Positions 17,204 through 25,919 of a stretch of 64,000 nt of DNA are shown piece after piece. The stretch comes from Lactobacillus sp. MRS-253-APC-2B (GTDB lineage Bacteria > Bacillota > Bacilli > Lactobacillales > Lactobacillaceae): positions 62,001 to 126,000 of the forward strand of contig NZ_JABAFO010000002.1 in assembly GCF_012843675.1 (NCBI RefSeq), given 5' to 3'. A program made the translations under genes and the position numbers. Below the pieces are notes generated by a model that had not been told where the DNA came from, searched no databases, and saw only the letters and a list, made by a program, of their open reading frames with translations. Numbering within the stretch: the stretch's first letter is position 1; each line of letters starts with the position of its first letter.

Positions 17204-20200
17204 TTATAATTTACTCAGTAATTTATAGCCATTTTGTAATTTAGCATGGTTAATTAAGACGCCATCGTCAAGGTCAAGATCAACCGGGTTTGCTGATAAT
17301 GAACCTAAAATTTGATCGTACTTAACGATTTCGTCAATTTGCTTTTTTACATTAGCAATAATTCGACGATCTAGAGTTTTATTTTTAGAGACTGTTTCAG
17401 CGTCCAGTAACCTTTGCGTGACTGATAAACGGTTATTCATCGCTGCTTGCAGAGTGTGCATGTTTTGCCGTACCATTGCTAATTCACCGGTATCATAACG
17501 ATGTAAGTACATCAGTGCTTTGAATCCCTTACTATGACCGGAATTGAATTCCCAGTAGATCGGGCGCTTACTGTACTTTTTATCATGATCTTTGAAGAAG
17601 TCACTAATAAAGTAGTTACGGATAATTGTTTCACTATCAGTCCCTTTAGCATATTTATTAGCGTCAAGCGCCTCAGCGATGAAATTCAAATTATCGTTAA
17701 CCGTGTCGGCACCGAAAGTCTTGGTTAAGAATTCCCGCAAACGAACGATTACATCACGTTCATCATCAAAGTATTGTGTGTCTGTTAGCATTAGCAGATT
17801 ATTCTTATTTGGCTTAAAACTAACATATTTATCTGCATCCCAGTTGCCACCAGCATAAACTAAGCCGTCGGTATCTAGAGAATAGCGACCAAAGACACAA
17901 CCAATGAAGTAGGACAAAAAGTCTTTAATATCGCGTTCCCGCTCGGCCAAGCGAACTGAAACGTCTTTATCTTCTTCTTCAGGGGTAAGTTCATCTTGTA
18001 AGCCATAGAGGTTGATGAAGATGCGGTTAAGTTCTTCTTCGTTACTCTTGAGCTGGTTGAAACGATCTTGTGCTTCGTTTTGCCAAGTGATGAAAGCTTC
18101 AGATAGCAGCCAGTTGTGGTTATGCTCTGCCACATGAAAAAGAAGCGGTGAGCGCTGGAAGTCCCAGGAAGTTTCGAAAGCGTCCCAATCGGATTTTGAG
18201 AGAGAGATGTTTTGCTGGGATATAGATGAAATATTATCTTCATTCTTGATGATAACTGGTACTGAAGAAACTTGACCTGTTTCATAGTTTATAGTAGGAG
18301 ATAGAATTCCTAAGAAATATACACTAACTGTAGAATTCAACAGAGCCAGAATATAATTATAATTGTATTCGTCATCTAAAAACAAACTTAGTCCGGCAAC
18401 ATCAAACATAGTTCCTGGTAACTTGGATCTAAACGATGGACTACCAGAAGAAACTTTACTCCAAGAAATACTTTGTTTAAACATATACTTCAAGCTTCTT
18501 GGAACAAGATGACCATATTCTCTTATATCTTGACCATCATTATACCAATTGATTACATAATCATTGTTACCATACCATTTACGGTATACTCCACCTTTAT
18601 TATAAGGGAACCACTTCTTTTTTGAATTAATAGCGGTTGTTCTAGATAGTTCTGTATAAGATATATTATTATTAGAGACTTCAAACCACATTCGTAAGAA
18701 TAGGTTATTGTTTCCCGTAGTAAAACCATTGACAGCGTTACCATAGTCTAATAACTTTTTATTTAAAAAGTTATTGATACCTTTCTTACTTGCCCAATAA
18801 GAGACCAGGCTGCCAGGGATTTTATTGAAGTTTGCTTGGTTGGCATGGTAAAGATCTTTCGTATCTTCACCATTAACAATGCTCAAATAAGCTTTTTCTT
18901 TAGTATCCTGTGAATTGTAATCAACTAGCCGTTCATAGGTGCCTTGATAGCCATTGGTTTTACCCTTTTGCAAAATAAAGCTTACGGTCTGAACAACTTC
19001 CCCGCCAATTTCTTCAAAAGCACGTGTTCCAAGATGGGCTAAATTAACGATAGTTACGTCTTGCAGCTTTTTACGCAATTTTTCAAAGTTAGATAAGAAC
19101 ATCCATGAATGTTGCGTAATCATCCCCACGTAGCCCGTTTTCTTGGTTAAATTAAGCATTACTTCGATAAAGACGCCAAACATATCTGCTTTGCTATCAG
19201 GATAGTGCTTTTGTACATATTTCTTCAAAGCAGGATCCATCTTGCCGCCGCCCATATAAGGCGGGTTGGTTACTCCAATATCGTAAGTTGAGTTTAGTAC
19301 TTGAGCAATTTCTAATAAATAAGCCAATTCTTGTTGATTATCACGCTCATCATCCATAAACGATAATTGTTCATATTGTGATTCATTTTCTGATGGGTCA
19401 CGGTCTGACTTAATAAGTTCTGATAAGGAGGCAAGATCTAGGGCATTAGTTTGAATGATTGAACCTAGATCATTACCGTTTTTAAACAAAGCCAACAAAC
19501 TAGCTAGGTCCTGCTTAACCTTTTTTTGGTCAAGTTGACTTTGCTCAATAGCAATATCGAAATCAGCAGCTTTTAGGTCCGTTACAGGAATGTCGTAAAT
19601 ATGCGGCTTTAAATCTCTTCTGAACAGTCGCCGATCGTATTCCCTGGCTTTCATTAGTAGGGCAAAATAAGACAATTGATAAGCACGAGTATCGATATCC
19701 AGGCCAAACAAATTGTTGTTTAGGATGGAAACGGCGGCTTGTCGTTTAGAATACCCTTCTGATTCATAGATTTGGCCTAAAATATCGAAAGCGTAGACCA
19801 AAATGTGCCCGGAACCCATGGCTGGATCGATAAAAGTAATATCTTGGACATCTTTGTTAGCCAGCTCTTCTTTGGAGATTTGTGAATTTTTTTCGTAACT
19901 TGGCATGTAATATTGCCAATTGAAGTCTTGAGCGATCTCCTTTTCAGTCCGCTGATCACCGCGGGCTTTTAAGATGTCAATCCAGTACCGTCCCAAAGAA
20001 TTCTCCACCATGTACTTAACGATCCAGTCCGGAGTGAATAATTGTGTAACGGCTGGAATATCACTAGTAGAATAGTTGCGTTTCTTAAATGCTGCATCTT
20101 TAGGTTCGGTGTTGTAGTACTGGTACAACCACCCGATAATCTGCACTTGCCCTTCATCTTGCACGTCGAAGTAGCTTTCGGGAATTTCGGTTACCAGTTC

Positions 20201-20833
20201 TTGAATTACACCATGATTGTAATTAGGTGTAAAAAGTAGTTTTAAGTAATCCTTGGTTTTCTCGAAGAGTCCCGGTAAGATTTCCGCTAGAGCATCACAT
20301 TGCTTAATAAAAAGTATTTCGTAGGCTTGGTCAAGCTTACGCGGGTCAAGAGATAGCTGTGCATCCCCAATTAGCTGATCTTCTTCCGGCGTAAAGTTGC
20401 CTAAGTCATCGCGCAAGTTCAAGGCTTCATCAATGATATCTGGTTCACTATTGCCACTTTCACTGGACAACACTCGTACTCGAGTAGGCAGATAGTTGTT
20501 TACTTCCATGAAGCGAATTGCAATAATTCGGTTGAACCAAGTGTAGGCAACTTCTTCGATAAAATCTTCGAGGACAGTTTGTTGGTCTTCATAATAGCCT
20601 CGGGTTTTTAATTCATTAACGATATTAGAACGCCAAGTAATTTGCTGACCAGTTAACCCGTTATTACTAACAATTTGTTCTTTAGTGTAGTATTTCAGCT
20701 CTGGTGTAGAAGCGGGCATTTCTTGACTAATCTCGCTAGTTGTAATCCCTAATTGTGCTAAGCGTTGGCTAACCGAACCGATTAGTTCCCGCCGTGCATT
20801 GATGGCGAAGTTTTTAATTTTACTTTTATCCAT
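17204..20833 (-). CDS. pglX: BREX-1 adenine-specific DNA methyltransferase PglX
   Basis: PglX methylates an adenine in a non-palindromic host motif so that BREX spares the cell's own DNA. The 1209-residue length is normal. The S-adenosylmethionine motif FIDPAMGSGHILVYAF has its Asp at residue 336. The catalytic motif TNPPYMGGG has its Asn at residue 523, the N6-adenine type. The likely target-recognition part (roughly residues 640-870, about 18220-18920) is visibly more AT-rich than its flanks, which fits the mosaic exchange known for such domains. I see no second pglX copy, invertase or flanking repeats of the kind that give phase variation. It begins 12 bases after brxC with AAAGGAAC as ribosome site. 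Confidence 0.95.
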   Translation of the reverse strand: MDKSKIKNFAINARRELIGSVSQRLAQLGITTSEISQEMPASTPELKYYTKEQIVSNNGLTGQQITWRSNIVNELKTRGYYEDQQTVLEDFIEEVAYTWFNRIIAIRFMEVNNYLPTRVRVLSSESGNSEPDIIDEALNLRDDLGNFTPEEDQLIGDAQLSLDPRKLDQAYEILFIKQCDALAEILPGLFEKTKDYLKLLFTPNYNHGVIQELVTEIPESYFDVQDEGQVQIIGWLYQYYNTEPKDAAFKKRNYSTSDIPAVTQLFTPDWIVKYMVENSLGRYWIDILKARGDQRTEKEIAQDFNWQYYMPSYEKNSQISKEELANKDVQDITFIDPAMGSGHILVYAFDILGQIYESEGYSKRQAAVSILNNNLFGLDIDTRAYQLSYFALLMKAREYDRRLFRRDLKPHIYDIPVTDLKAADFDIAIEQSQLDQKKVKQDLASLLALFKNGNDLGSIIQTNALDLASLSELIKSDRDPSENESQYEQLSFMDDERDNQQELAYLLEIAQVLNSTYDIGVTNPPYMGGGKMDPALKKYVQKHYPDSKADMFGVFIEVMLNLTKKTGYVGMITQHSWMFLSNFEKLRKKLQDVTIVNLAHLGTRAFEEIGGEVVQTVSFILQKGKTNGYQGTYERLVDYNSQDTKEKAYLSIVNGEDTKDLYHANQANFNKIPGSLVSYWASKKGINNFLNKKLLDYGNAVNGFTTGNNNLFLRMWFEVSNNNISYTELSRTTAINSKKKWFPYNKGGVYRKWYGNNDYVINWYNDGQDIREYGHLVPRSLKYMFKQSISWSKVSSGSPSFRSKLPGTMFDVAGLSLFLDDEYNYNYILALLNSTVSVYFLGILSPTINYETGQVSSVPVIIKNEDNISSISQQNISLSKSDWDAFETSWDFQRSPLLFHVAEHNHNWLLSEAFITWQNEAQDRFNQLKSNEEELNRIFINLYGLQDELTPEEEDKDVSVRLAERERDIKDFLSYFIGCVFGRYSLDTDGLVYAGGNWDADKYVSFKPNKNNLLMLTDTQYFDDERDVIVRLREFLTKTFGADTVNDNLNFIAEALDANKYAKGTDSETIIRNYFISDFFKDHDKKYSKRPIYWEFNSGHSKGFKALMYLHRYDTGELAMVRQNMHTLQAAMNNRLSVTQRLLDAETVSKNKTLDRRIIANVKKQIDEIVKYDQILGSLSANPVDLDLDDGVLINHAKLQNGYKLLSKL

Positions 20834-20845
20834 AATGTTCCTTTA

Positions 20846-23800
20846 CTAGAAGTTGATGTTTAAATCGTCGTAATTCTTCATTTCGTGTTCAATTGAACGT
20901 CGTAATTGTGCAAGATATTTATCAAGATCGGCTTCACTAGAAATGTTCCAAGTCTTATCTTGTAACAGCTGCGTTACTTGATAAGTGTGGCTAATCCGGG
21001 CTTTAACATGGACTGGTTCACTAGTTTTTGTTTTTGCGTCCGTCGTTGAAGCGTTATTGCTGGAGTTTGCATCAGAACTAGCATCTGCTGATGCAGTGTC
21101 ACTATTTGAATTTGCTAAACGAATTCGTAATTGTTCGTTAGCGTCGTTGAAGGCATTTCGAAATTCTTGATCAGTTTCTTTAATGTCCTTTTGTAAGCCA
21201 TACATTTGAGCATAGGCATTAGTGTCCTGGCTGCTGCTTAACGCTTTGGTTTTTTGATCGATTTCGTCAAAACGTTGCATAATACTCTTCTGAAGGTGAT
21301 TAATTTCAGAAGTACTAAGGGCGGAATTAGTTATTAAGTTTAATAAATCAGTTCGTTTTTGTTGACTTATGGCAGTAACTGAAGCTTGTAGTTTATCAAT
21401 TATCTTGATATATTCATCAGCGAATTGAGTATTGAGTGTTTTCAAATTACCAATACTATAACTGGCATTATCATTCCTCAAATTTTTAATAAGTTTATCA
21501 GCAGTTTCTTTTAGCGTATCATCACTAAGAAACGCTTCAGCAGCTTTATAACGTTGATAGTAATCATAGCTCCGGTTCCAGGTTTTTTGTTGTGGACTAA
21601 AGGAAGTACTGTTATCACCGTAGAAATCAGCTAAACCCTTATCTTCAAACTCGTCAGTCCAATCTTCAAATTTATCTAGATTCTTGGAGATGGTTTCAAA
21701 CAGAGTATCGCTGTCTTGATTTAAGATTGGCGTTAAGAGTCTAATGCCATCGCTCAATAATTCATGGCCAGGGTAAGCTAATTCATTAGCATAGCTTTGT
21801 TGCTTCATGTATTGCAATTTATTAATGAATTTTTGAGTTTTACTTTTAACTTCATTGGCAATTTTTTCTGACGGATCGTCAAAGTTAGACAGCATGCGTT
21901 GTTGCAGCACTTCATCTAAGTACTCTTTAACATCTTCTTTTTGCCGCTTAGACAATTCTTTTACAGGCTTCAATTTGATCTTTGAAGTATAGGTGCTTTG
22001 CACGAAGTACTTAGAAAAGTTTTTCGGATCTTTGCGAGCTTCTTCTAAGGTTAATTGTTCGTTATTATAGAATAGACGCAATTTACCGTCAGTAAAAGCT
22101 TTGGCTGCTAGCCAAGCAATATCAGCATCAGCGTAACCAAAAGGACTGTCCTTAAAATGTTTATTAACATTAGCTAGTGATATATCCTTAATCTGGTTAT
22201 TCTGTAGATCGACATATTTAAGCAGAGCATTAATGGCTTGAATGTTCTCTTCGTTGTCCAAAATACCAGCCTGATTTTTACCTGCTAAAAGATCAAAAAG
22301 ATCATCATTGCTCTTGAAAGTATCAATATAATTTAAGTTTCGATAGAGATCGTCAATTAATTGTTTCTTCGCATCAGCTAAACGAGTCTTAAAGTTACTA
22401 CCCCCACTAAGGACATTGTCTAAGACGTAAATGTCAGCATCTTGAAGATCTTTTTCAATTCGAGTGTTAGTAGATTCGCTAATTTCTTGATATTCAGCAC
22501 TTTTGACCATAATGACAGCTTGCTTGGCTGGGTCGCTTTGAGTGCTACCCTTGCTAAGGTATTCTTTCAATCGCAGACGCCGGCGCATACTTTCAATATA
22601 CTGTTCATCATTTTTAAGGGTGACGACAATTGTATTATTTCCAGCGGCCGTTAAGCTAAATTGTGCTGGATCGTAGGCATCAATTACTAATGGCGAAATG
22701 ATTTGAATATTTAATGGTCTTCCTGTTTGGTTAAGAGCACTTCCATCAATCGTTTCACTAAACTCAAAAATATATTGTTTAGGCTTCTTGGGATATTGAT
22801 ATTTTGCATCGATTAAATTGCTATTAAGTAAATAGTTACCTATTTCTTGAACAATACTACGATCATCAATATCAATAGAGTTGATCTCTTCGTTAATTTC
22901 TTGTTCAGAATCAGTCAAGAATTCATAAGTATCAACATGCTGTTGAACATAGTTTTTACGTACTAATAGTTTAAGTGATGCCGCCACTTTATTCTTAAGA
23001 GCATTTAGATCAACGTTGATGTTATCCAACATTAACGTGGTGATATTTTCTAGCGTAGCCTTAAAGGTTTCGACATACTTAACCATGAAGAGAACTGCTA
23101 AGACTTGTTCGTTAAAACCGAAATCTTCATTGTTAGGATTAACTTCATTGTCATTTTCAGCTTTAGTGAAGACAACTTGATGATCATGACTTAAGAATTG
23201 ACGCATTCCGGGGAAAAAGGCAGCAAAAGGTATTAACACGTTTATATTTGATTCTTTGTAGCGAATAGCAGCTTCCTGGAATGTAGCTAACATTGAGCGC
23301 TCTCCATCAGACATGTTTTTACCGTTAGCACCTTTACTTCGGATCATATTTAGAGAGTCTTTAAGCAACTCAAATTGATAAGGAATAAAAGGATAGTTAT
23401 TTGCAAAACGTTCAGGTGTATCGAATTTTTCTCGATTCATGCTATCTGTAAAGTTGATTTTATTATCAATGGTAAAACCTTGCTCTTGATAAAGGTTTTC
23501 CAATAATTCTTGATAATTAGGCTTTTTAGAAAGTAAACGTTTTTGAATAACTTCACCAGCATTAGCACTGGTCATAGTAATCATTGTTTTAAAACGACCT
23601 TGGATTTTAGAAAAGTCGTCACGTGTTTTATTGAAAGTGCTAACCACCGTGTTCATTTGTTGTTGAGAAGTTACGACAACCCATGCACGGCCCTGACATT
23701 GAATGCCTAGTTGTTCGACAATGGTTTGTAAATTAAGCATCTTATTGCCATCATCACCAATGAATTGTCCAACTTCATCGGCTAAAAATATAAGGTGATG

Positions 23801-24577
23801 ATCTTTACCAGCCTGATCAAGATAGTCCTTAATCAATTTAGCAAATTGTTCAGCATTAATTGAGAAGGGAGCAGGACTAGTTACATTGTCTACATAACGT
23901 TTGGCCGCCTCTTTATTGTTAATAAATCCGCATTTTTCCAGTGCTTCCTGGATGCGACTACTCAGCAAAATATAAGCACGACGAGAATCTTTCCAACTAG
24001 TATTTTCATTAAGCTCTTTAAAGACATTTTGAAATTCTTTAAACTTACCAGCTTGGTCTAGTTCACGCTCCATATTGGCAACTCTAGCTACTGGTGAATA
24101 GCCTAACTTTTCGTTAAAAACACGCAAGAATACGTCTAGAATGGTATTGCCATCTTGGATACTACTATCAGCCTTTGAATCAATATTAAAAAGAATGACG
24201 TCGTTTGGAATACTAGTAGCCTTTAAAATGCTATTTTTTAAAGAATCATCGTCAAACTTGCCATCTTCTAAAAAGTAATCGATGGCATTTTTACCAGCAA
24301 CAACATCGTTTTCAAGCAAGTAAGAGAGAATCTTTAAGAAGTGGGATTTACCAGAACCGAAGAACCCACTGATCCAAACACCCATTTCTTCAGTAGGATG
24401 CCCAATACTTTTATCGTATTCGTCGAAAAATTTCTTAAAGTCGTTTTGCAGCTCACGAGTTACAACATACTCTGAAAGTTCAGTTTGTTTAACTTGTTCA
24501 TCTTCTGAGCCAACTTTAATAACACCGTTAATTGGTCGATCGATTTGTTTAGCAAAAATTTCTTTTAGTTGTGTCAT
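20846..24577 (-). CDS. brxC: BREX system P-loop protein BrxC
   Basis: BrxC is the large AAA-type ATPase of BREX, needed for both methylation and defence. At 1243 residues it is normal or slightly long. The Walker A site GFFGSGKSHFLKIL has its Lys at residue 77. The Walker B site HLIFLADEVGQF has Asp-Glu at residues 267-268. Near the C-terminus (about residues 1150-1190) is a low-complexity linker rich in Ser, Asn, Asp and Thr. It is followed by a short helical tail, so the tail may be a flexible interaction module. It lies between brxB (12 bases upstream) and pglX (12 bases downstream) in one transcription unit. Confidence 0.95.
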   Translation of the reverse strand: MTQLKEIFAKQIDRPINGVIKVGSEDEQVKQTELSEYVVTRELQNDFKKFFDEYDKSIGHPTEEMGVWISGFFGSGKSHFLKILSYLLENDVVAGKNAIDYFLEDGKFDDDSLKNSILKATSIPNDVILFNIDSKADSSIQDGNTILDVFLRVFNEKLGYSPVARVANMERELDQAGKFKEFQNVFKELNENTSWKDSRRAYILLSSRIQEALEKCGFINNKEAAKRYVDNVTSPAPFSINAEQFAKLIKDYLDQAGKDHHLIFLADEVGQFIGDDGNKMLNLQTIVEQLGIQCQGRAWVVVTSQQQMNTVVSTFNKTRDDFSKIQGRFKTMITMTSANAGEVIQKRLLSKKPNYQELLENLYQEQGFTIDNKINFTDSMNREKFDTPERFANNYPFIPYQFELLKDSLNMIRSKGANGKNMSDGERSMLATFQEAAIRYKESNINVLIPFAAFFPGMRQFLSHDHQVVFTKAENDNEVNPNNEDFGFNEQVLAVLFMVKYVETFKATLENITTLMLDNINVDLNALKNKVAASLKLLVRKNYVQQHVDTYEFLTDSEQEINEEINSIDIDDRSIVQEIGNYLLNSNLIDAKYQYPKKPKQYIFEFSETIDGSALNQTGRPLNIQIISPLVIDAYDPAQFSLTAAGNNTIVVTLKNDEQYIESMRRRLRLKEYLSKGSTQSDPAKQAVIMVKSAEYQEISESTNTRIEKDLQDADIYVLDNVLSGGSNFKTRLADAKKQLIDDLYRNLNYIDTFKSNDDLFDLLAGKNQAGILDNEENIQAINALLKYVDLQNNQIKDISLANVNKHFKDSPFGYADADIAWLAAKAFTDGKLRLFYNNEQLTLEEARKDPKNFSKYFVQSTYTSKIKLKPVKELSKRQKEDVKEYLDEVLQQRMLSNFDDPSEKIANEVKSKTQKFINKLQYMKQQSYANELAYPGHELLSDGIRLLTPILNQDSDTLFETISKNLDKFEDWTDEFEDKGLADFYGDNSTSFSPQQKTWNRSYDYYQRYKAAEAFLSDDTLKETADKLIKNLRNDNASYSIGNLKTLNTQFADEYIKIIDKLQASVTAISQQKRTDLLNLITNSALSTSEINHLQKSIMQRFDEIDQKTKALSSSQDTNAYAQMYGLQKDIKETDQEFRNAFNDANEQLRIRLANSNSDTASADASSDANSSNNASTTDAKTKTSEPVHVKARISHTYQVTQLLQDKTWNISSEADLDKYLAQLRRSIEHEMKNYDDLNINF

Positions 24578-24589
24578 AGTTTTTCTTTC

Positions 24590-25210
24590 CTAGTCAATTC
24601 TAAATGCGCGATAGTAATTTTGATCTTTAACTTCACCAAATGCCTGTAAGCTAAAACTGTCGTATTTTCCCGGATAAAAGAAGATTACCGGATAATTATC
24701 GATTACTTGCGTCATTGCGTTTAAAATTTTATGAGTACGTAACAGGGGATAAACTTCTCCCAAACCGGTGATAAAGATAATGCTTTCATTCTTAGGTAGG
24801 CGGTTTTGAATGTATTTTACAATTGCATTATCTTCCTTGGTGATTTCCATAATATTTCCGACTTGTTCGATCAGGTAGTCCATACCATTCCTTTCCTCGA
24901 CCTTTTCTAGTTCGTTTACAGCAGCTCCATCAGTTTCGTTAGTTTCAGCAACTAGGTAATCAAAGCTTTTGATTTCTTTGATCATAATATCGAAAACATT
25001 AAAACAGCGGATGTTAAGCTGAGCAGCCATAGGTGAATCTAGGAATCGTTTTAGTAATGTCCGCATTTTTAAAGTCTCAGTGACTGGATAGTCAAAGATG
25101 TAATAGCCCACCTCATTTGAGAGACCTTGATTATGCTGAAAACTAGGTGATTGAATCTTATCTTTAAGATGTTGAAATCGTTCTTCCAAGCTATAAGTTA
25201 CTTGTGCCAT
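24590..25210 (-). CDS. brxB: BREX protein BrxB (DUF1788)
   Basis: BrxB is a small conserved BREX protein of the DUF1788 family, required for defence but with no known catalytic activity. The 206-residue length is typical. Family text includes YSLEERFQHLKDKI at the start, GYYIFDYP near residue 40 and a late strand IIFITGLGEVYPLLRTHKILN near residue 145. The start codon overlaps the brxA stop by one base (TAATG), implying translational coupling. brxC follows after 12 bases. Confidence 0.92.
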   Translation of the reverse strand: MAQVTYSLEERFQHLKDKIQSPSFQHNQGLSNEVGYYIFDYPVTETLKMRTLLKRFLDSPMAAQLNIRCFNVFDIMIKEIKSFDYLVAETNETDGAAVNELEKVEERNGMDYLIEQVGNIMEITKEDNAIVKYIQNRLPKNESIIFITGLGEVYPLLRTHKILNAMTQVIDNYPVIFFYPGKYDSFSLQAFGEVKDQNYYRAFRID

Positions 25211-25806
25211 TATCTACCTCCTAAAGCAGCTAATTCATAATCTAGTTGTGTAGCCTTCATGGTAGCTACTAAACGGGAATCTAGTAATGGAAAACGAGTA
25301 ACAAGGTTCTTACCATCTTGTTCAAAGAGCCCCGCACTTTTGGCGAGATATTTGAGAGCACCCTTAACCCTTTGAATAGTATTAACTGACCATTCGCCCA
25401 CTTCTGGATTATTAATACGTTCTACATTTAAGAAAGATTCAACTTCGTAATCATGAAAGCTAGTATCACGAACGATTATTTTAGGTCGATAAACCTCATA
25501 AATAAATTCATCCAAAATACGACTGATTAGCATGATTGAAAGTAGTGCCACTAATTTTTGATTACTTGTGTCGAGACTTGGAAATAATTCAATAATTGGT
25601 TGTGGTAAAGCTTTGACACGGGCAGCAAGATTTCCCGAACATCTTTTGGCTTGTAAAGTAGTTGATTGTCTAAATAGGTTTTCTTCGCGTCCTTGTTGTT
25701 TAATGTCTGAGATACTCATGCCATTTAAATAAAGATTAATAAATTGGCTAAGTTCTGTAGTCCAGAGTTGGTAAGAAGAAATACCTCCATTGTATTTTCG
25801 CTCCAT
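25210..25806 (-). CDS. brxA: BREX protein BrxA (DUF1819)
   Basis: BrxA is the DUF1819 family protein that normally opens the BREX-1 operon; related proteins bind DNA through a helical fold. The 198-residue length is normal. Family-like text includes KYNGGISSYQLWTTELSQF at the start, ALLSIMLISRILDEFIYEVY in the middle and WSVNTIQRVKGALKYLAKSAG near the end. The ribosome site AAGGAG is seven bases before the ATG. A likely promoter lies in the 113-base gap upstream, and its stop overlaps brxB. Confidence 0.92.
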   Translation of the reverse strand: MERKYNGGISSYQLWTTELSQFINLYLNGMSISDIKQQGREENLFRQSTTLQAKRCSGNLAARVKALPQPIIELFPSLDTSNQKLVALLSIMLISRILDEFIYEVYRPKIIVRDTSFHDYEVESFLNVERINNPEVGEWSVNTIQRVKGALKYLAKSAGLFEQDGKNLVTRFPLLDSRLVATMKATQLDYELAALGGR

Positions 25807-25841
25807 GATATACTCCTTAATTGGATTATCTTAACTATTGA

Positions 25842-25871
25842 ATTATAGCAAAATAAAACTTATAAAGCTAA
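25842..25871 (-). promoter_or_regulatory. Probable promoter of the brxA-brxB-brxC-pglX transcript
   Basis: The gap between the three-gene module and brxA carries a perfect minus-strand TATAAT at 25842-25847, about 35 bases before the brxA start. A recognisable -35 is weak (TTAGCT at 18 bases). The gap itself suggests BREX can be expressed apart from the upstream module. Confidence 0.5.
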
Positions 25872-25919
25872 AACACGAACATTACCTATCTTGTTCACAA
25901 AATAAAAGGTAATTAAGGA

